DNA from: Palsa-504 sp963834685
Lineage (GTDB): Bacteria > Actinomycetota > Actinomycetes > Streptosporangiales > Streptosporangiaceae
Assembly (NCBI GenBank): GCA_963834685.1
Contig: CAWICW010000010.1
Span: forward strand, 124,001-188,000
DNA: 64,000 nucleotides
Direction: 5' to 3'
Positions 17,471 through 25,093 of the stretch are shown one piece after another. Below the pieces are notes generated by a model. It was not told where the DNA came from and did no database searches. It worked only from the letters and a program-made list of their open reading frames with translations. A program made the position numbers and the translations under genes. Each line of letters begins with the position of its first letter. Position 1 is the stretch's first letter.

Positions 17471-18301
17471 ATGGCCCCGCAGCCGGGGACCGGGCAGCCG
17501 CGGACCGGGCGCCGCCGCGTCCGTCCCGCGCTGCGGACCAGCACCCGGCAGCCGCCGGAGATCGTCCGCGGGCCGGGCACCACGGTGCACGGACAGATCG
17601 AGGACTGGCTGGCCGGCCAGATCGCGGCGGGCGCGCTGGTGCCGGGCGACCGGCTGCCGACCGAGCACGACCTGGCCGCCTGGTTCGGCGTCAGCCGGAT
17701 GACGCTGCGGCACGCGCTGGCCGAACTGGCCGGGCGCGGTTTGGTAGCGCGGACCACCGGGCGGCACGGCGGGACCTTCGTGGCCGCGCCCAAGCTGGAG
17801 CAGGACCTCACCACGCTGGCCGGGTTCTCCGAGCAGCTGCGCCGGCACGGGATGGTGGCCGGGGCCCGGGTGCTGTCGGCCATCCGGCGCCCGGCGGGGC
17901 CGGCCGCCGGGACGGCCCTGCAGATCGGCGAGGGCGGTCAGGCGTACGAGATCCGGCGGATCCGGCTGGCCGACGGCCGGCCGATCGTGCTGGAGCGCTC
18001 GCTGTTCCCGGCCGAGCGGTTCCCGGGCCTGCTGGAGTGCCGGCTGGACGGCTCGCTGTACGAGCTGCTCGAGGTCAGGTACGGGCTGCGACCGCACCGG
18101 GCCCGGGAGAGCCTGGAGCCGGTGACGGCCGGGGTGCGCGAGGCCGAGGCGCTGGAGGTCGCCGAGGGCGCTCCGCTGATGCTGGTCGAGCGCACCGCCT
18201 ACGCCCGGTCCGGCGAGCCGCTGGAGTTCGCCCGTGACCTGTTCCGCGGCGACCGCACCCGGGTCGTGGTGTGGACCTCTGAGCTGGCCGGAGGGATCTG
18301 A
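17471..18301 (+). CDS. GntR-family regulator, HutC subfamily (UTRA domain)
   Basis: A 276-residue regulator 7 bases after the permease stop. The winged helix is clear (GQIEDWLAGQIAAGALVPGD, then LAAWFGVSRMTLRHALAELA), followed by a UTRA ligand-binding domain (YEIRRIRLADGRPIVLERSL, ending AYARSGEPLEFARDLFRGDR). HutC-type proteins bind GTnTAnAC-like palindromes and release DNA on binding small metabolites. The two GGTCTAGAC sites in the 15.8-kb divergent region are natural targets. No strong ribosome site is seen, so translation may be coupled to the permease. Confidence 0.9.
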   Translation: MAPQPGTGQPRTGRRRVRPALRTSTRQPPEIVRGPGTTVHGQIEDWLAGQIAAGALVPGDRLPTEHDLAAWFGVSRMTLRHALAELAGRGLVARTTGRHGGTFVAAPKLEQDLTTLAGFSEQLRRHGMVAGARVLSAIRRPAGPAAGTALQIGEGGQAYEIRRIRLADGRPIVLERSLFPAERFPGLLECRLDGSLYELLEVRYGLRPHRARESLEPVTAGVREAEALEVAEGAPLMLVERTAYARSGEPLEFARDLFRGDRTRVVVWTSELAGGI

Positions 18302-18339
18302 GCCTGGACGCGCGGCCGGGCGGGGCGCACTATAGCAGT

Positions 18340-18705
18340 ATGGAACTTGACGCGGAAACGGTGTCGTGCTCGGTGATCCCGCCGCCGCCGAGCCACGCGC
18401 TGGACTGCTCCGCGATCCCGCCGCCGCCGAGCCACGCGCTGGACTGCTCGGCGATCCCGCCGCCGCCGAGCCACGCGCTGGACTGCTCCGCGATCCCGCC
18501 GCCGCCGAGCCACGCGCTGGACTGCTCGGCCATCCCGCCGCCGCCGAGCCACGCGCTGGACTGCTCCGCGATCCCGCCGCCGCCGAGCCACGCGCTGGAC
18601 TGCTCGGCCATCCCGCCGCCGCCGAGCCACGCGCTGGACTGCTCACCCATTCCGCCGCCGCCAGCGTGGCGCCCCGCGGGGGCGTCCCGCGGGGCCGGAG
18701 AGTAG
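18340..18705 (+). CDS. Tandem-repeat peptide ORF (seven 13-residue units IPPPPSHALDCSx)
   Basis: A 121-residue open frame beginning MELDAETVSCS, followed by seven units of (V/A)IPPPPSHALDCS and a truncated eighth unit (PIPPPPA) with a short tail. Every base that differs between units falls at a wobble position of this frame (Ser TCC/TCG/TCA, Ala GCG/GCC), so the repeat protein is unchanged, while the opposite and shifted frames change residues (Ile/Met, Asp/His, Arg/Gly). That supports coding on this strand. Each unit has one Cys and two Ser in Pro-rich context. No modifying enzyme or transporter is adjacent, so function is unknown; a multi-core peptide precursor or a structural repeat protein are possibilities. 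TATAGC at 18331 could be a -10 box. Confidence 0.5.
   Translation: MELDAETVSCSVIPPPPSHALDCSAIPPPPSHALDCSAIPPPPSHALDCSAIPPPPSHALDCSAIPPPPSHALDCSAIPPPPSHALDCSAIPPPPSHALDCSPIPPPPAWRPAGASRGAGE
18373..18645. repeat. Seven contiguous 39-bp tandem repeats
   Basis: The unit is 39 bases, with variation only at the last base of its first and last codons (the last base of a Ser codon and of an Ala codon; the first unit starts with Val). There are no spacers. The repeat runs into a diverged partial unit at 18646. Confidence 0.97.
18672..18694. terminator. Strong hairpin at the end of the repeat ORF
   Basis: CCCCGCGGG and CCCGCGGGG are perfect complements around a five-base loop (GGCGT). It overlaps the last codons of the repeat ORF and lies between it and the convergent DUF1707 gene. 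There is no immediate T-run, so termination is only likely; AAAAAGG follows 30 bases later. Confidence 0.45.
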
Positions 18706-18733
18706 AACCACGCTCCGTTCGGTCAAAAAGGTT

Positions 18734-19186
18734 TTATCGGGTTTCGCGGTCCTGGTGAGGGCGGTGGCGGCCGACGGTGCCGGTGACGAACAACAGGGCC
18801 AGGCCGAGGAACGCCACCCACAGCCAGGGCAGGGTCGCCCACAGCACCGCGTGCGCGGTCGCCATGACGAACAGGACGAGCAGCACGAAGACCAGCACGG
18901 GGTGACGGCGCCGGCGGAGCGGGTGGTCCGGGACTGCCGGAGCCCCAGTTTCCGGCAGGTCGGAGAACAGGCCGCTCAGGTCGGCCCGGGTCTTGGCGGT
19001 CATGGCCCGCCCGACCCGGTCGTCGAACTCGGCCTGGTCCAGCCGGCCGTCGGCGTAGTGCTCGGCCAGGCGGTCGGCCACGGCCTGGCGCTCGGCGTCC
19101 GAGACGCGCAGGTGCTGGTCGGAGTACAGGCCGCGGAACAGCGGCGAGAAGCCGCGGGTACGGGAGTTGTCACGCTGAGGAGACAT
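18734..19186 (-). CDS. DUF1707 domain membrane protein
   Basis: A 150-residue protein. The N-terminal DUF1707 segment (LRVSDAERQAVADRLAEHYA, then GRLDQAEFDDRVGRAMTAKT) is diagnostic, and a two-helix membrane hairpin (HPVLVFVLLVLFVMATAHAV, LWVAFLGLALLFVTGTV) follows. DUF1707 proteins often accompany PspC/LiaF-type cell-envelope stress genes in actinomycetes, as here. The start ATG 19186 lies 12 bases after the stop of the PspC gene upstream, so the two form an operon. Confidence 0.88.
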   Translation of the reverse strand: MSPQRDNSRTRGFSPLFRGLYSDQHLRVSDAERQAVADRLAEHYADGRLDQAEFDDRVGRAMTAKTRADLSGLFSDLPETGAPAVPDHPLRRRRHPVLVFVLLVLFVMATAHAVLWATLPWLWVAFLGLALLFVTGTVGRHRPHQDRETR

Positions 19187-19198
19187 GGTTCTGCTTCC

Positions 19199-19507
19199 TT
19201 ACCGGGGCCGGGCTTGAAGGGACTCGATGAGGGAGCCGGCGACGGACTGGTCGCTGCCCTCTTCGGGGATCAGCAGCAGGCCGGCCAGGTAGAGCGGGAT
19301 GCCCGCGCCGCCGACGAGGGTCAGGACCACGAAGGCGATCCGGACGATCATCGTGTCGACGCCGAAGTAACGGGCCAGGCCGCCGGCCACGCCGCCCAGC
19401 ATGCGGTCTTTGTCATCGCGGCGGAGGAGGACGCGCTCCGGCGCGGAGTGGGTGTTCCGCTCGGATTCGGTGGTGGTGTCTTCTGGGTTCACGGTGTTGG
19501 TGTTCAT
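19199..19507 (-). CDS. PspC domain protein
   Basis: A small 102-residue membrane protein starting at ATG 19507. The PspC domain is clear (RDDKDRMLGGVAGGLARYFG) with one to two hydrophobic helices after it (IVRIAFVVLTLVGGAGIPLY). Such proteins sit in the membrane and take part in envelope-stress signalling. It is transcribed divergently from the PspC-domain histidine kinase, with a long inverted repeat between them. Confidence 0.88.
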   Translation of the reverse strand: MNTNTVNPEDTTTESERNTHSAPERVLLRRDDKDRMLGGVAGGLARYFGVDTMIVRIAFVVLTLVGGAGIPLYLAGLLLIPEEGSDQSVAGSLIESLQARPR

Positions 19508-19553
19508 GCCCCTAGATTGCGTCCCCGGGCCGGGCCTGCGCATCGGGGAAGAT

Positions 19554-19603
19554 CCCTGATCCGACCCTGATCCCTGCTCGGGGAACCCGGGGTCGGATCA
19601 GGG
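19554..19603. promoter_or_regulatory. Perfect 14-bp inverted repeat between divergent PspC genes
   Basis: CCCTGATCCGACCC (19554-19567) and its exact complement GGGTCGGATCAGGG (19590-19603) are 22 bases apart, centre to centre 36 bases. Within the left part CCTGATCC also repeats directly. It sits in the shared promoter region and is a good candidate for binding by the LuxR-type response regulator encoded downstream. Confidence 0.65.
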
Positions 19604-19638
19604 TTGGTCCCTATACCCACGCACGCGCGAGGGGAGCG

Positions 19639-20976
19639 ATGATGGAGAGCGTGGAAGATCCGGCACGCTGGCAGCGCGGCCCAGACCCGTGGGGACACTG
19701 GCACCGCGGGCCGTTCTGGCTGCGGCGCCGGGGCCACGGCGGGCCGCTGCGGCGTGACCCGGCCGACCGGCTGGCCGGCGGGGTGGCCTCCGGAGTCGCG
19801 GCCTGGAAGGGCATCAACGTCACCACGGTGCGGATCGTGTTCGTGCTGATCGCCCTGGTCAGCGGCGGTTTCTGCGTGCCGTTCTACGTGGTGGGCTGGC
19901 TGCTGATCCCGGCCGCCGGGGAGGACACCAGCATCGGCAGCCGGGCCCGGTCGGACTCGGCCGGCATCGCGCTCGCGGCCGGCCTGGCCTCGCTGCTCGC
20001 CTTCGTGCTGTTCGTGGGCGGCGTGTTCAACGACGGCTGGTTCGCCGGGTGGGCGTGGCCGCAGACGGTGACCGTGGCCGGGCTGGCGCTGATCTGGCGG
20101 AACGCCTCGCCGGACGAGCAGGCCACGCTGCGCCGGCTGGCCGAGCCGCTGAGCGCGGCGGGCCCGGCCCGGTCGGGCCGGCCTGGCAGGCGGTCGGCGA
20201 TCCGGCTGACGATCGCGGGCCTGCTGGTGTTCGGCGGCGCGGGCTGGCTGTTCTCCGCCCGGGAGAGCGTGGCCCTGCTGCGGCCGCTCGGCGGGGTCGT
20301 GCTGGTCATTGCGGGCATCGTGCTGCTCCTCGGCCCGTGGTGGCTGCGGATCGCCCGCGACCTGGTGCTGGAACGCCAGGCCAAGGTCCGGGCCGAGGAA
20401 CGGGCCGACATCTCGGCTCAGGTCCACGACTCCGTGCTGCAGACCCTGGCCCTGATCCAGCGGCGCGCGGATGACCCGCAGAAGGTCATCCAGCTGGCCC
20501 GGCTGCAGGAACGTGAGCTGCGGTCCTGGCTGTTCGAGGGGCGCGCGCCGAACGAGGCGGACGAGGACATGACGTTCGGGGCGGGGGTGCGGCAGATCCA
20601 GCAGGACGTGGAGGCCAGGTACGGGGTCCCGGTCGAGGCGGTGACGGTCGGGGACTGCGAGCTGGACGATAACCTGAACGCCCTGCTGGCCGCGGCCCGG
20701 GAGGCGACGGTGAACGCCGCGAAGTGGTCCGGGGCCAGCGTGATCTCGCTGTTCGCCGAGGTCGAGCCGGACTCGGTGTCGCTGGTCGTGCGGGACCGCG
20801 GGAAGGGGTTCGACCCGGTGGCGGTCCCGGAGGACCGGAAGGGCCTGGCCGAATCCGTGCACGGCCGGATGGCCCGGCGCGGCGGGACGGCGAGCGTGGT
20901 GAGCGCGGAGGGCGAGGGAACCAAGGTGACGCTGAAGATGCCGCGGTCCGCTACGGCTTCGGCGGGCCGGCCGTGA
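19639..20976 (+). CDS. PspC-domain sensor histidine kinase (LiaS/NarL-partner type)
   Basis: A 445-residue sensor kinase. An N-terminal PspC domain (DPADRLAGGVASGVAAWKGI) leads into several membrane helices up to about residue 240. The HisKA_3 dimerisation domain has the phospho-acceptor His in ISAQVHDSVLQTLALIQ, and the ATPase domain shows AAREATVNAAKWSG and VRDRGKGFDP. GGGGAG precedes ATG 19639. The stop overlaps the response regulator start (GTGA). With PspC and DUF1707 genes divergent, this resembles the LiaFSR-like envelope-stress systems. Confidence 0.92.
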   Translation: MMESVEDPARWQRGPDPWGHWHRGPFWLRRRGHGGPLRRDPADRLAGGVASGVAAWKGINVTTVRIVFVLIALVSGGFCVPFYVVGWLLIPAAGEDTSIGSRARSDSAGIALAAGLASLLAFVLFVGGVFNDGWFAGWAWPQTVTVAGLALIWRNASPDEQATLRRLAEPLSAAGPARSGRPGRRSAIRLTIAGLLVFGGAGWLFSARESVALLRPLGGVVLVIAGIVLLLGPWWLRIARDLVLERQAKVRAEERADISAQVHDSVLQTLALIQRRADDPQKVIQLARLQERELRSWLFEGRAPNEADEDMTFGAGVRQIQQDVEARYGVPVEAVTVGDCELDDNLNALLAAAREATVNAAKWSGASVISLFAEVEPDSVSLVVRDRGKGFDPVAVPEDRKGLAESVHGRMARRGGTASVVSAEGEGTKVTLKMPRSATASAGRP

Positions 20977-21629
20977 GCGGCGTGCCGCGGGTGGTCCTGG
21001 TCGACGACCACGGGCTGTTCCGCTCCGGGGTGCGGGCCGAGCTGGGCCGGCAGGTCGAGGTGGTCGGCGAGGCGGACGACGTGCAGCCGGCGATCGACCT
21101 GATCGCGTCGGCGCGGCCCGACGTGGTGCTGCTCGACGTGCACCTGCCCGGCGGCGGCGGCCAGGACGTGATCCAGGCGATCAAGCCTTCGCATCCCGAG
21201 GTGCGCTTCCTCGCGCTGTCCGCGTCGGACGCGCCGGAGGACGTGATCGCGGTGATCAGGGCGGGCGCGCGGGGCTACGTGACCAAGACGATCGCCACCG
21301 CGGAACTGGCCGACGCCATCCGCCGGGTCGCGGCGGGCGACGCGGTGTTCTCGCACCGGCTGGCCGGGTTCGTGCTGGACGCGTTCGCCGCTGCTGGCCC
21401 TTCTGACCAGCTCAAGCCGTCGTTCGACCCTGAGCTGGACCAGCTGACCTCGCGCGAGCGGGAGGTGCTGCGGCTGATCGCGCAGGGCTACACGTACAAG
21501 GAGATCGCCCGCGAGCTGTACATCTCGGTCAAGACCGTGGAGTCGCACGTGTCATCGGTGCTGCGCAAGCTGCAATTGTCCTCGCGGCACCAGCTGACCC
21601 GGTGGGCCACCGAGCGGCGGCTGGCTTAG
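20973..21629 (+). CDS. NarL/LuxR-family response regulator
   Basis: A 218-residue regulator starting at GTG 20973, overlapping the kinase stop by four bases. The receiver domain has the acidic pair (VVLVDDHGLFRSG), phospho-acceptor Asp in DVVLLDVHLPGG and a conserved Lys in YVTKTIATAEL. The C-terminal LuxR helix-turn-helix is complete (LTSREREVLRLIAQGYTYKE, IARELYISVKTVESHVSSV). It is the partner of the adjacent kinase and may act on the inverted repeat between the PspC genes. Confidence 0.93.
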   Translation: MSGVPRVVLVDDHGLFRSGVRAELGRQVEVVGEADDVQPAIDLIASARPDVVLLDVHLPGGGGQDVIQAIKPSHPEVRFLALSASDAPEDVIAVIRAGARGYVTKTIATAELADAIRRVAAGDAVFSHRLAGFVLDAFAAAGPSDQLKPSFDPELDQLTSREREVLRLIAQGYTYKEIARELYISVKTVESHVSSVLRKLQLSSRHQLTRWATERRLA

Positions 21630-21630
21630 G

Positions 21631-21715
21631 CGGCTGGTCTTGAGCGGCTGGTCTTGAGCGGCTGGTCTTGAGCGGCTGGTCTTGAGCGGCTGGCTTTAAG
21701 CGGTCTGGCTTTAAG
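21631..21715. repeat. 14-bp tandem repeats after the response regulator
   Basis: CGGCTGGTCTTGAG occurs four times in a row from 21631, followed by two diverged copies ending in CTTTAAG. They fill the space between the convergent response regulator and the small helix-turn-helix gene. No hairpin is formed, so a terminator role is not evident. Confidence 0.9.
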
Positions 21716-21722
21716 CGGCTGC

Positions 21723-21941
21723 TCAGCAGGCGAGCATCTTCTGGATGGCCTGGCGGGTCACCCCCAGCTCGCGCCCGACGTCAGCCTGGGAGAAGCCCTC
21801 GTCGATGAGGGCCTGGATCAGCTTGCGGCGTTCGGTCGCCAGCTGGCGCACGATCCGGTAGTGCTCGAGCAGTTCGGCCCGGACTTCTCGCAGGTGGTCG
21901 AAGGCCTCCTGGTGCGCTGCGGTGTCTTTGTTGCGGGTCAT
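21723..21941 (-). CDS. Small helix-turn-helix regulator (72 aa)
   Basis: A 72-residue protein from ATG 21941. The N-terminal half is a charged helix (LREVRAELLEHYRIVRQLAT), and the C-terminal half is a helix-turn-helix close to sigma-70 region 4/Xre types (SQADVGRELGVTRQAIQKML). The start is set by a promoter whose -10 lies 6 bases upstream, implying a leaderless or nearly leaderless mRNA. Palindromes overlap that promoter, so it probably represses itself and perhaps the divergent dikinase-carboxylase operon starting at 22152. Confidence 0.7.
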   Translation of the reverse strand: MTRNKDTAAHQEAFDHLREVRAELLEHYRIVRQLATERRKLIQALIDEGFSQADVGRELGVTRQAIQKMLAC

Positions 21942-21947
21942 GCGACG

Positions 21948-21988
21948 ATTGTGACAACTGGGGGTTGTCATGTCAACCAGGGGTTGTC
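21948..21988 (-). promoter_or_regulatory. Promoter overlapped by two palindromic operators
   Basis: On the minus strand TTGACA (21976-21971), a 17-base spacer and CACAAT (21953-21948) form a near-consensus promoter for the 72-residue regulator. TGACAAC-TGGGG-GTTGTCA (21952-21970) is a perfect palindrome filling the spacer, and an imperfect second copy (GTCAACC-AGG-GGTTGTC, 21972-21988) covers the -35 box. Occupancy would block RNA polymerase. Confidence 0.75.
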
Positions 21989-22151
21989 GTCCGGGACGGC
22001 TCGGCGGTTCAGCGCGCGTTTGGGGCGTGGCCCAAGATCTGGCCGGGCGAAATGGTGTGGTTCGCCATTGATCCGCCCTGGGGGCTATGCCAGCGTCGGC
22101 GGTGCGGACCTGCCTAAAGAGGCGCAGGCCGCAGTCGCTGAGGAGGGTGTT

Positions 22152-23978
22152 ATGGACGGGGACGGAAGCAGTGCTGGCCACGCGGCGCCGAGGTTCCCGC
22201 TTCCATCGGAGATCGCCGACGCGCCCGGGGCCGAGGACTGGCGGTCCATGTACCCGTACTTCACCCGCTTCCAGCCCGAGGACGACCAGCGCTTCTGGTT
22301 CTACAACTCCATGCACTTCCCTGAGCCGATGCCGGCCTTCGACACCATCACCGCCGAGGTGCCGTACAGCGCGATCGGGGCGAACACGGCCCGGGTGTTC
22401 GTCTTCCCGACCACGCTCGGCATCGAGCACCGGATCGTCAACGGGCGCGTCTACATCACGGCCAACCCGGTCACCGACCCCGAGGAGATCGGGCGCCGAG
22501 CGGCGGTCTTCGGTGAGCGGGCCAGTTACTACTACGAGAACTGGGACGCGCTGTACGAGGGCTGGAAGATCCGGATGCGGGGCTTGATCGCGGAGATCGA
22601 GTCGGTCGCGGTCCCGCAGTTGCCGGAGTTCGAGGATCCCGCGGTGGTCTTCGAGTCGACCGGCGTCGCGCAGAACCACTTCGTGCGGGAGAACTTCCAC
22701 CGCTGCATCGACCTGTTTTCCCGGATGTGGCACCACCACACCGAGATGCTGATGCTCGGCTACGGCGCGTACGTGGTGTTCTTCCAGTTCTGCAAGCAGG
22801 CCTGGCCGGAGATCAGCGACCAGACCGCGGCCCGGATGGTGGCCGGCATCGACGTGATCATGTACCGGCCCGACGACGAGCTACGGGGGCTGGCCAGGCT
22901 GGCGGTCGAGGCCGGGGTGGACGACCTGTTCACCGAGGGCTGCTCGCCATCGTTGGTGCTGGCCGCTCTGACCGACCGCGGCGAGGGCGGTAAGCGCTGG
23001 CTGGCCGCGTTCGAGGAGGCCCGGGAACCCTGGTTCAACGTCTCCACCGGCGACGGCTTCTACCACCACCACCGCAGCTGGGCCGATGACCTGACGGTCC
23101 CGTTCACGGCGCTGCCCCGGTACGTGGCCCAGGTGCGCGACGGGTCACTGGGGACCCGGCCGACCGAGGCACTGCGGACCGAGCGGGAGCGGATCGCGTC
23201 GTCGTACCGGGAGCTGCTCGGTTCTGACGACGAGCGAGCCGCGTTCGACCAGATGCTGGGTCTGTGCCGCCGGGTGTTCCCGTTCGTGGAGGACCACAAG
23301 TTCTACTGCGAGCACTGGTTCACCTCGCAGTTCTTCGCCAAGATCCGCGAGTTCGGCGCGCTGCTGGCCCGGTTCGGGGTACTGGCCGACGCCGAGGACG
23401 TGTTCCAGCTGCATCACACCGAGGTCGACCAGGCGCTATCGGACGTCATGCTGGCCTGGGCCGCCGGCGGCCCGGCGCTCGGCGCGGCCCACTGGCAGCC
23501 GATCGTGGCCGCCCGCAAGCAGATGCTGGCCGCTCTGAAGGACTGGTCGCCGCCGCCCGCGCTCGGACCGGTGCCGACGGCTTTGAACGATCCTGCCGTG
23601 CGCATGCTGTGGGGCGTGACCCAGGAGCGGATCGAGGCCTGGCTTTCGCCGTCCTCGGATGAGGTCCGGGGCTTCGGCGCGTCGTCCGGGGTGGTCGAGG
23701 GGCCGGCCCGCGTGCTGACCGACGTGAACCAGATCGGCGAGATCCGCGACGGCGAGATCCTGGTCTGCCCGGTGACCGCGCCGAGCTGGGCGCCGGTGTT
23801 CGGCAAGATCAAGGCGGCGGTCTCGGACATCGGCGGCTCGATGTCGCACGCGGCGATCGTGGCCCGCGAGTACGGCCTGCCGGCCGTGGTCGGCACCGGC
23901 GACGCGACCAAGCGGATCAGCACCGGCCAGCGGATACGCGTCGACGGCGACCGCGGGATCGTCCAGGTCATCGGGTGA
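22152..23978 (+). CDS. PEP-utilizing-type phosphotransferase subunit with mobile His domain (phenylphosphate synthase alpha-like)
   Basis: A 608-residue protein starting at ATG 22152 with GAGGAGGG just upstream. The long N-terminal part (MYPYFTRFQPEDDQRFWFYN onward) has no motif I can assign to catalysis. The last 90 residues are the PEP-utilizer mobile domain with catalytic His in GGSMSHAAIVAREYG, where Ser replaces the usual Thr before Ser-His. It lacks an ATP-binding domain, which is supplied by the next gene through a four-base overlap. This split layout resembles phenylphosphate synthase and some rifampin-phosphotransferase relatives. The acceptor substrate is unknown. Confidence 0.75.
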   Translation: MDGDGSSAGHAAPRFPLPSEIADAPGAEDWRSMYPYFTRFQPEDDQRFWFYNSMHFPEPMPAFDTITAEVPYSAIGANTARVFVFPTTLGIEHRIVNGRVYITANPVTDPEEIGRRAAVFGERASYYYENWDALYEGWKIRMRGLIAEIESVAVPQLPEFEDPAVVFESTGVAQNHFVRENFHRCIDLFSRMWHHHTEMLMLGYGAYVVFFQFCKQAWPEISDQTAARMVAGIDVIMYRPDDELRGLARLAVEAGVDDLFTEGCSPSLVLAALTDRGEGGKRWLAAFEEAREPWFNVSTGDGFYHHHRSWADDLTVPFTALPRYVAQVRDGSLGTRPTEALRTERERIASSYRELLGSDDERAAFDQMLGLCRRVFPFVEDHKFYCEHWFTSQFFAKIREFGALLARFGVLADAEDVFQLHHTEVDQALSDVMLAWAAGGPALGAAHWQPIVAARKQMLAALKDWSPPPALGPVPTALNDPAVRMLWGVTQERIEAWLSPSSDEVRGFGASSGVVEGPARVLTDVNQIGEIRDGEILVCPVTAPSWAPVFGKIKAAVSDIGGSMSHAAIVAREYGLPAVVGTGDATKRISTGQRIRVDGDRGIVQVIG

Positions 23979-25093
23979 CACCGTCCTCGGCGCGCCCTGC
24001 CCCCGGCCCCGCTGACCGCGGCCGTTTTGTCCGTGGCCTTGCCGATGTGGGCCTGGCGGACGCGGCGTCGGCGGGCGGCAAGGCGGCCAGCCTGGGTGAG
24101 CTGATGCGCGCCGGGATACCGGTGCCGCCCGGCTGCGTGGTCACGGCCTCGGCGTTCGGCCAGATGCTGGCTGCGGCGGATCCGTCCGGGTCGCTGGCGG
24201 GCTCGATCGCGGAACTGCCCGCCGGGGACGTTGCGGCGATGGTGCGGGCGGCGGCCGGAGTGCGCGAACGGATCACTTCGGCGGCGCTGCCGCCGGAGCT
24301 CGCGGTGCAGATCACGGCGGCGTACGATGCGCTGGGCGGACCCGCGGCGGCGGTCGCGGTGCGGTCGAGCGCGACCATGGAGGATTCCGTGGCGGCCAGC
24401 TTCGCCGGACTGCAGGACACCTATCTGGCCGTGCGCGGCGCGGCCGAGGTCCTCGACGCGGTGCGCCGCTGCTGGGCCAGCCTGTACAACGACGAGTCGG
24501 TCGCCTACCGGCGCCGTCTCGGGCTGCCCGAGGACGGCCTGGCCATGGGCGTCGTCGTCCAGCGCATGCTCCGCCCGCGCGCGGCCGGGGTGATGTTCAC
24601 CCGCAGCCCGGTCACCGGCGACCGCTCGGTGGTGGCCATCGAGGGCACCTGGGGCCTCGGCTCGGCCCTGGTGGCCGGGGAGGTGACCCCGGACTCCTTC
24701 ACGGTCAGCAAGGTGACCGGCGAGATCACCGGGCGGCGGACCGGGGCCAAGCTCAGGCTGCATTCTTTCCGGCCGAACGAACCGGGGATCTCCGTCTCGG
24801 CCATGCCCGCCAGCCTGCGGGGGCGGCCCTGCCTCACCGACGACGAGGCCCGCGCGCTGGCCTCGATCGGGCGGCGGATCGAGGAGCACTACGGCGTGCC
24901 GCAGGACATCGAGTGGGCGCTGCTCGGCGACGACCCGGCCTGCCCGCCGATGCACGGCGATCCCGCGGACCGGATCAGGGTGCTGCAAAGCCGCCCGGAG
25001 ACGGTCTGGGCGGCGCGCGAGCAGGCCCCGGTCGCCACCCCCAAACCCCGCGCCAGCGATCACATCCTGGCCTGGCTGGAGAAGCCGCTGTGA
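23975..25093 (+). CDS. PEP/pyruvate-binding (ATP-grasp) subunit of a split dikinase-like enzyme
   Basis: A 372-residue protein, the N-terminal ATP-binding domain of the PEP synthase/PPDK family on its own. Typical motifs are present: GGKAASLGELMRAGIPVPPG, VAVRSSATMEDSVAASFAGL, GVMFTRSPVTGD and VLQSRPETVW. It would transfer phosphate from ATP to the mobile-domain His of the upstream protein. It starts at GTG 23975 inside the previous stop and its own stop overlaps the BCCP start. Together the two genes make one full catalytic set, close in plan to phenylphosphate synthase alpha and beta. Confidence 0.85.
   Translation: MTPSSARPAPGPADRGRFVRGLADVGLADAASAGGKAASLGELMRAGIPVPPGCVVTASAFGQMLAAADPSGSLAGSIAELPAGDVAAMVRAAAGVRERITSAALPPELAVQITAAYDALGGPAAAVAVRSSATMEDSVAASFAGLQDTYLAVRGAAEVLDAVRRCWASLYNDESVAYRRRLGLPEDGLAMGVVVQRMLRPRAAGVMFTRSPVTGDRSVVAIEGTWGLGSALVAGEVTPDSFTVSKVTGEITGRRTGAKLRLHSFRPNEPGISVSAMPASLRGRPCLTDDEARALASIGRRIEEHYGVPQDIEWALLGDDPACPPMHGDPADRIRVLQSRPETVWAAREQAPVATPKPRASDHILAWLEKPL

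Noticed and set aside
15856..17883. 675-codon minus-strand frame opposite the APC permease and GntR genes
   Set aside because: Low-complexity Arg/Asp/His-rich product with no domain; the plus-strand genes fully explain the region.
18373..18645. CRISPR array
   Set aside because: The 39-bp units are directly adjacent with no spacers, and no cas genes are nearby.
18330..18650. Minus-strand frame through the 39-bp repeats encoding a Gly-rich 13-residue repeat (AEQSSAWLGGGG)
   Set aside because: Differences between repeat units alter residues in this frame (Ile/Met) while they are silent in the plus-strand frame.
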